This document shows, piece by piece, positions 57,550 to 64,000 of a stretch of 64,000 bases of DNA. Positions within the stretch are counted from its first letter, which is position 1. Each line of letters begins with the position of its first letter. This DNA is from Neurospora crassa OR74A. Its lineage: Eukaryota; Ascomycota; Sordariomycetes; Sordariales; Sordariaceae. The stretch is from NCBI RefSeq assembly GCF_000182925.2, contig NC_026504.1, positions 5,890,001-5,954,000 on the forward strand, written 5' to 3'. Under the pieces are notes generated by a model, which was given only the letters and a program-made list of their open reading frames with translations, ran no database searches and was not told where the DNA came from. Both the position numbers and the translations under genes were made by a program.

Positions 57550-59642
57550 AGAAAGCTAATGGATATTGGTTGCCAATAAACAAAAACTGCCATCTCAGCG
57601 TTTTTACATGCTTTCCAGATGAATGTGATTATCCCGTTAACGTGTGACTGTTATTATCACCAAACTATACCTATTGCCACTGCCCGTCATCTCCAACTAA
57701 GTACCTTTAATTGTAAGCGGTCGTTTATATACTCGTGGTAGATTGGCTTGCCACCCACACATTGTCAACAAGGGCCGCTTAACGGCGAGGTTCGGTTTTA
57801 TCTCCACGAGGTTGTAGAAACCCGACCGTCGCCGGAGGTAAAACTTGGCTCGTTAATCTCTGAAACATGGCATTATATACGCGACATCTATGCTGCATTG
57901 CTGCGGTCGTCGCCTTCTTTTCGCCGGCCTTCGTGTAATTATTGCTTGGCTAGGGAAACGGGCTTGCGCGGTGACGTCGACAGAACAGGTTCGATCCATA
58001 TTCGCCTGCGAGCATGTTAGAGTACAGGTATGCTTGTAACACAGCTGAAGGCCCTATCGACTTGCTGCTCGGTCGGTTGTACCGCTGTTCAACATCGTAT
58101 CTTCCCTTGGTCCCGTGTAGCCCTGGTTATAACCCCAACTCTTTTCGTTTGTACGGAATGATTTCCCGGGTCAATAAGTGTGTCAGACGTCAGTGCTCTT
58201 TGGTGATGCTAGCCATTGGTTGCGTTGCCAAATGTCGGTCGGTAGCGGTCATGTCCGGGAACATCAGGATGTGCGTGTGTCGGTCATCGTCGCTCGGACT
58301 GGCCCGACCGGAAGAGTCACAGCTTTGTACAGGGCATGGAGGTGCTTTTTTATTCCGGGCGGTTTTGCGTGATTGCTCTTTGCGCTGTTCCAGCTAACAC
58401 GCCCTTCTATCCAGCTCCTTTATTTATGTGAGGTTGCGCTGCTTGTTCCGTTCGTGCTATCGATCGGATTGGGGTCATGCGGTTATTGTCCTAGTATCGG
58501 TCGGTCTCGCAGGATTGTTACGGAGGGGGGTTCATCGCTGTATATGGATCGCTCGGGCGGCCCTTGCATAGGTACCTAGGCTGTAGCCGCAGCAACGGTA
58601 CGGCATGGGCGTTGGATGGTGTACCTGCATGATTCCCGTTGTCAGCTTCGGCATGGTGCATTGGGTCCGAATGGGCTGGGATAATACTCTTGGTCTGGGA
58701 TGTCAAAGGAAGACGCATGGACAGGCAATGCACAGGACCGAGATTTCACAACGTCAGCCGAAAACAACAATTGTCTGCGCGGCTGCAGGTGACAGGGGTA
58801 CATCGTGACCCACATGGATGGGGTTGACCAACTCGGCAGTTCAATGTCCGCCTGTTAATGCCCAGCCGGTATAACGGCCTGTAAGCGGTGGTGCGCTATC
58901 ACTTACACACTCATTTCATTCCTCAGCCTTCCATTCAAACTATGCCCAGAACCCGGATGCAGAAGTTTTTGAGCTTGTGAGCTGCGGTTTATTCACGATG
59001 CCACTTTAAGAATAACATTCCCATAAGATGCTATCACTGCATGCGTTCTTTGAGCTGCTGTGAATAATGAAATGCCCGTTTGGCGCGGTTGTAGTGCATA
59101 GAGGTACAAACCTCTATGTACCTCTACCTATGCAGCCTCGGCCCGAAACAACACAATTGCCCGTGTAGGCACCTACTTCCAGCTGCGGGCCGACGTCTGC
59201 TCGCCTCATACCGCAGTTCCATGACTAACGGGCGTGTTGCTCGCACGCGTGCACAGGGCATGCAAGTCGAAGACCTCAACAAGTGCACTGCGCAAGACAG
59301 CGAGCGGTCTTGGCAGCTTCATTCACGTTATTCACAAACAGACAACACGACATTCACTCGGCATTCCGCATTGAAGACGTCCAGGTACACGGATCGTGGG
59401 GCAGCCCAACCCCCAGCCCTAACCCTGAATAGCGTTTTCGCATAATCAGGTGGAGTGACCATATCCCCGTCCCGTTTGCAGGTCTAGGTACCTGTACATT
59501 TTGTCTTCCCTTCGACTCTTCCCCGCCTCTTGCTCAAGACCTCATCGATTCAAGATCAATCAGAACACAACCACCTGCCCTGTGAGTGCTGCAGGCATTT
59601 TCATCGTTTTCGAAGTCTAACACATTCCAATCATTGCAGACA
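57550..59642. other. Long intergenic region with a 5' leader intron at its end
   Basis: About 2.1 kb with no supported coding sequence; the frames present are short and mutually overlapping. It has several copies of a TACCTCTA/TAGGTACC-type motif (about 58568, 59101-59130, 59485). A likely leader intron of the next gene runs 59582-59640 (GTGAGT...TTGCAG), ending two bases before the ATG. Confidence 0.5.
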
Positions 59643-60848
59643 ATGGATGACCCGAACGAACGCCCGGGCGCTGCGCCCGACGATACCACCATGGCATTGA
59701 CCCTGCCCGCGCGCTGGCAATCCAAAAACATGATCGATGGCTACCTTCGCCATCAGTGGCCTCCCAAGACTCACTTGGAGCTCCGCCCGTCCGGGTTGGA
59801 CTGCCTCATCGCGGTCATGCGACACATGGTGTCGTACCTCCCACAGGAGCGTCGCGACTTGACCCTCAACTGGGCCAAAGAAGGCGACGACCTCGCCAAG
59901 TCATTTTGGGGCCTGGTCTGGCTGGACTATGACAAAGCCGGAGCAGAGGCGACAGACGTCCTGCGTGGCAAGTTCTTGGATGAGTACAGCAAGAACAAAA
60001 CAGCAAGGAACGGCAACCCTCCGTTTCAGACGTTGCTTGATTCGCCTCGGGCATTCATGTCTGACTTCTGGTCCCAGCCGGAGATGTTGACACTCAGTCT
60101 CTGCATGGTCTGCGATCGAGAGCAAACATGGTACCAGGTCATGCAGCATCGCTTGCGCTTGATGTGGCAGGGTGATATCACCCTACGGGAATGTGTCAAC
60201 AATATTGCGCGCCACCGTGTCGATGAGTCGTCTGACTACCCCGAGATGTTTACAGAATTTGCAGCGCCAGAAATTCTGCCCATCAGATATTTGCCTTCCG
60301 GTCACCGGGTCCAGAATTTCTACGACCAGATCAGAGGCTTCATCGTCGAGCTGTATGATTTCGACGATCAAGATCGCTACGTCGTGCAAGAAGAGACTTG
60401 TTATCGCCTGATAGCAGTGGTTAAGCTCAGAGGCACGCCCGATGGGCACGATGCCGTGCGCTTATACCGGCCCAATGGCGTCATGAGCGGTTCCTGCACG
60501 GAGACGGACTATTTCCCGACGTCCTGGACTGTCTCCGATTCCGAGCCATACACTCTGGTGTACGCCAGATTCGAATTACCCGACATGTACGACTTTGTCC
60601 GGTACCCCGAGCTACCCGTTGACAGGCAAGATGTGCGTGACTTGAGATTGGCCAATCCACAGCATGGCCAGGAGGCTTCAGACAATCTGGGTCAGGGCAC
60701 TTCTGGTCAATCGAGCCAGGAGAGTCAAGACACTTCTAGTCAGACGAACCAGGAGGCTTCTGGCACACCCAGGCAGAGCACTTCTAGCAGACCAAACCAA
60801 GATACTTTTGGCAACCCGAGTCAGGATGTTTCCAACAGACCGAGCTAG
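59643..60848 (+). CDS. Orphan protein with minisatellite-encoded C-terminal tail
   Basis: Single coding exon of 401 aa, starting at the ATG directly after a leader intron. Residues 1-330 are globular-looking, with aromatic-rich segments (QSKNMIDGYLRHQWPPKTH, FWGLVWLDYDKAG, RFELPDMYDFVRYPELP), and match no family I know. No signal peptide or membrane segment is present. A module LPVDRQDVRDLRLANPQHGQ (residues about 325-344) is shared with the tail of the hydrolase gene at 20233-21590. The last 50 residues are eight-residue repeats (xTSxxxxQ) encoded by a 24-bp minisatellite. The frame ends at TAG (60846-60848), at the very codon where the other units have CAG or CAA, and the array runs on beyond it. 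So the stop looks like a recent C-to-T change that shortened a longer tail. Confidence 0.72.
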   Translation: MDDPNERPGAAPDDTTMALTLPARWQSKNMIDGYLRHQWPPKTHLELRPSGLDCLIAVMRHMVSYLPQERRDLTLNWAKEGDDLAKSFWGLVWLDYDKAGAEATDVLRGKFLDEYSKNKTARNGNPPFQTLLDSPRAFMSDFWSQPEMLTLSLCMVCDREQTWYQVMQHRLRLMWQGDITLRECVNNIARHRVDESSDYPEMFTEFAAPEILPIRYLPSGHRVQNFYDQIRGFIVELYDFDDQDRYVVQEETCYRLIAVVKLRGTPDGHDAVRLYRPNGVMSGSCTETDYFPTSWTVSDSEPYTLVYARFELPDMYDFVRYPELPVDRQDVRDLRLANPQHGQEASDNLGQGTSGQSSQESQDTSSQTNQEASGTPRQSTSSRPNQDTFGNPSQDVSNRPS

Positions 60849-60992
60849 GACACTTCTGGCAGATCGATTCAGGGTACTCTTCCAATCCGAAGTCGACAGA
60901 CTTCTTCCAATTGAAATCGGCAGACTTCTCGTAATCGAGGTCTTGAGATACCGTACAACCGAGGTCGTTAGACTCCTTCGCGCATGTCACGG
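60696..60992 (+). repeat. 24-bp minisatellite, coding then noncoding
   Basis: A first unit lies at 60696-60719. After a 9-bp spacer, units run every 24 bp from 60729 to about 60992, eleven in all. The unit has an ACTTCT core at its bases 4-9 and usually ends CAG or CAA. Five units lie before the stop of the orphan gene and about six after it. Divergence grows towards the right, where the array meets the AT-rich block. Confidence 0.8.
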
Positions 60993-61176
60993 CACCATAT
61001 AATATAACTTGGCACCTTCAGCGTTCCGGCACCGAAGCCCAGCCGTCCCTTAGTTAAGCCTCTACTTGGCTCATATACATAGTCCGAGAGTAGAGTTTTT
61101 AATACTCTCTTCCGATCTTCTTCTCTTCGTACAATATTACGTCTTTTCCAAGTCCTCTTTGGTTGGCATTGTAACA
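60985..61176 (+). repeat. Possible LTR at the edge of an AT-rich block
   Basis: About 192 bp starting TGTCACGGCAC and ending TTGTAACA. The first 11 bases equal the terminus of the nested gypsy LTR read in its own orientation, and the end is the matching GTAACA type. It lies just before a long RIP-like block, as a left LTR would. The start overlaps the last minisatellite unit, which weakens the case. No partner LTR lies in the window. Confidence 0.35.
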
Positions 61177-64000
61177 GCGCACTACATACGCGGACTATAT
61201 ACGTGGAATAGTTGACTGTACTTAGTTGGCCTACTATAGAGTAATTAGAAAGATACGTTTGTTGTACGTACCTTTAGGCAAACCCTATAAAGTAATTAAA
61301 TAAATAAGAACTAACTTCTAGCTATTACGCTTTTTTTATTTATTTTATAAGGATAAATAATATTAAATTAAGTTATATAAAAAGGCTAGAGGTACCTACC
61401 TTTAAGTAATTAATAACGTTTCTTATTATATTTACTTTATAATAATAAAAGATATTAAAGGTCTTATAAAATATTTTAAAGAAAAATTAGTAAAAAAACA
61501 TTTGGAACTAGTAGAAAGTAGACTTAGAATTGAAAAATTAAATTAGAGTAATCCTCCGCACACCCACTCTATTTCCTATATACACCCAAAAACCTAAAAG
61601 GCAGCTAATATGTAAATAATTATATTTTGAATATAAATTTCGTCGATTTATATATTAGGGACCTTAGTTAAATTTCTAAGTTATTCAATTCTATACTTCT
61701 AGTAATATTTGTATAGTATTTAGTGTAAAATAATAGAAATTGACAATTCCACTCAATTAATACTATTTGTACGTAATTAAATTCGATTGAACTTTAATTT
61801 TATATATTAATATTTAATAGTTCTAATAGTTTTAATAGTTCGTTGGATAAGGAAATTAATAATACATTAATAATTTTATCCTTCTTTACTATCTACTCTC
61901 AAGCTTTCGCCTCTTAATACCTCCCTAACTTATTATTTTTATCTTTATTGTCGTCTGTTACTTCGATATAATTATGTGTTTCCTCTTAGGAATTTAATTA
62001 CTTAAAATTGGGTTTAACTTTATATTAGGAGTAATAGTACTGCGCTAAAGCTCGTATAGGCTGGGTATTCTTCGATCTACCTTTAGGTACTATTACTTTT
62101 TTGCTAATAGCTTTTTTATTAGCCTTCTTACTACGGGTTACGCTAGTTAACAGTTTAGTTAGTAAAATAGCCTCGTCGTTAAACAGACTACTTTAATTAG
62201 GGGGGTAGCCTTTAGGTATACCTTAAATAATTAAACGAAGATATAGATATTTATTTATTATATTTTAATATAGTAGTTAGTATAGGAGTAATTCGGGATA
62301 GGGATAGTGAAATGGAGCAAAAACCACACTAATACGAAAAGCACCCTACTACACCTAAATATAGCGAGGAGCAGATCTAGAGTTGAATATAGCTTTTCGT
62401 CCTTAGGAATTAAGATAGAGTAATAAAGTTATAACTTATTAACTACTACTAAAGACTAATAAAAAGGATAAGATTGTCCTTATTAGTCTTAAGTTAGTTA
62501 AATAGGTCTAAAAGTTAATTCCTTTATAAAGGGGTTACTGAATTTACTATTACGAAGGCGTTCAACAATAATTCTATAATATAGGAGTAGAACTTCTTAA
62601 TTTATTCTCGAAGATAAATATTATTTAATTTAATTTAAAATACCTACCTCTCTTCTCTCCTCTCAATCGGGATCTTCTCCTTATATCCCTTTTCTACTTA
62701 TTATATTCCTAAGGTCCCGTCCGACAAATATAATAAATCTACTCCTTAATAAATAGTAAATTAAAGTCCAAATACCTCTACCTATTATTTAAAAGCAAAA
62801 ATCTATAATAAAGAAAAGAAGAATATACAAGGAAAATGAAAAAAAAAAAAATAAATTACCCTATATTATACTTCCCTTTAAATATTCTTATAATCCTCTT
62901 TAAAAATACTTATATATTTAAAATAAAGAGAGAAGAAGGAATATACTAATACTTATAATTAAGTAGGAGATCCGTATTAAAAAAATAATAAAAAAAAAAA
63001 ACGAAATATAAATTATACTAGTAATAATTTCAAATAAATAATTAGGGTAAAGGTTCCTTCCTTTACTCTTATCCTCTTCTCCTACGTTTCTTAATACTTC
63101 TAATAATAGCCTACTCTTTCCTCTTTACTTCCTTCTCTCTTTTCTTTCTCTCCTCTACCCCCTTTTTAAATAAATCTTTTATATCCTCTAAATTTATATT
63201 TAATAAATTTTAAATTTTACTTATATTAACTACCCTAAATTAAAATAATTCCTATTTTATTCCCTTTAAAAAAGTTAGAACATATTTCTACTTTACATTT
63301 GTTATTAAAATACTTTTAATATATCTAATTTTTAGTAGATCCCTTATAATTAATTTTTTCGTCGGAAGTACAAAATAATTAATTAGGAAACGGTCGTAGT
63401 CTCTAAATATAATTTTCGCTATTTATACTTTATTATACTTTATTATCCTCTTTTTCTAAGGTTTTAAAGGGGTAGGGGAGTTTAATATTAGTCTTTTCTT
63501 TTATAGAATTTACAATATTTTAAATTTAGAAGTAAATTCCTTCTTCTCCGGCTCCGGCTTAAATTCTAATACTTTATTAAATATAAAAATAAAATCTCCA
63601 TCCTTATCTTTAACGTTCCTTCGTTTAACTATATTTATAGTAATATCCTCCTACTTATTAATAAAAACCAAAATAGGTAATTTAAATCCCTATTAAATTA
63701 AATCGTAAAAAGCTTTAAAATCTTCTATTACTACCTCTTCTAATAGATTTCTAATAATAAGTAAATGTAATTCTTTATTATAATTATACTTATTATTTAG
63801 CCTATTATTTAAAACTTATACTAAATCTTTATATTACTCTATATTTAATAATTCCTCTATACTACTAATTTATTATACTCTAATACAATTATATATAGTT
63901 TATATCTATTACCTAACTATAATTTCTTCTAACTATTTTATATTATTAATCTATACCTAAGGTTTCTAATAATTACCTTCCTTCTAAAAAATAGGATTAA
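61177..64000. mobile_element. RIP-like AT-rich block, probably a degraded transposable element running off the window
   Basis: Composition changes sharply from the flanking genes to very AT-rich sequence, with no open frame of note on either strand. It is poor in CpA and TpG and rich in TpA, as in the two proven LTR elements. No reverse transcriptase or other domain could be made out by eye. Family unknown; a gypsy element is possible if the LTR-like segment at 60985-61176 is real. It is heavily broken. Confidence 0.45.

Noticed and set aside
57960-58000. GGTTCGATCC, resembling a tRNA B box
   Set aside because: The flanking bases cannot form a T stem, and no A box, D arm or acceptor stem is present at the right distance.

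Overview
This is a stretch of a filamentous ascomycete chromosome, almost certainly Neurospora (N. crassa group). Four things point there: short introns of about 52-105 bp with GTRNGY donors and CTAAC/CTGAC-like branch points; gene content such as a small-subunit catalase resembling Neurospora CAT-4 next to a YAT-type amino acid permease; GC-balanced genic DNA broken by very AT-rich blocks; and block edges that coincide with LTR-element ends and carry CpA-to-TpA and TpG-to-TpA changes, the mark of repeat-induced point mutation (RIP). The species is inferred, not proven.

Region by region. 1-10.3 kb: catalase (-), amino acid permease (+), EXPERA/TMEM97-type membrane protein (-), and an unrecognised type I membrane protein (-). 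11.2-13.2 kb: relic of a PDR-type ABC transporter. 13.7-23.7 kb: FMN-binding-split-barrel-like protein (+), short-chain dehydrogenase (-), secreted six-cysteine protein (-), APH-fold phosphotransferase-like protein (-), HSL-type alpha/beta hydrolase (+) and AAA ATPase (+). 23.8-39.7 kb: one C2H2-type gene on the minus strand whose second intron has grown from 66 bp to 13,953 bp because a Ty1/copia element, itself split by a nested Ty3/gypsy element, sits inside it. 40.6-48.5 kb: a second copia element lies within the last codons of a decayed GT32 glycosyltransferase gene. 50-60.9 kb: secreted eight-cysteine peptide, SET-domain protein with a signal peptide, secreted glycerophosphodiester phosphodiesterase, CCHC zinc-knuckle protein, and an orphan gene whose coding end is a 24-bp minisatellite. 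61-64 kb: AT-rich, RIP-like DNA that runs out of the window and may begin with an LTR.

The genes are mostly single-function loci, not an operon-like cluster. I see no biosynthetic cluster, CRISPR array, tRNA or 5S rRNA. No wholly new multi-gene system is evident. The strongest observations are the element insertion at a 5' splice site that keeps every exon in phase, a 20-residue module shared by two unrelated genes, a minisatellite-encoded protein tail stopped inside its own array, a permease whose only upstream ATG is out of frame, and copia LTRs that carry a long perfect palindrome. All LTR elements here are fossils, broken many times over by RIP-type mutation.
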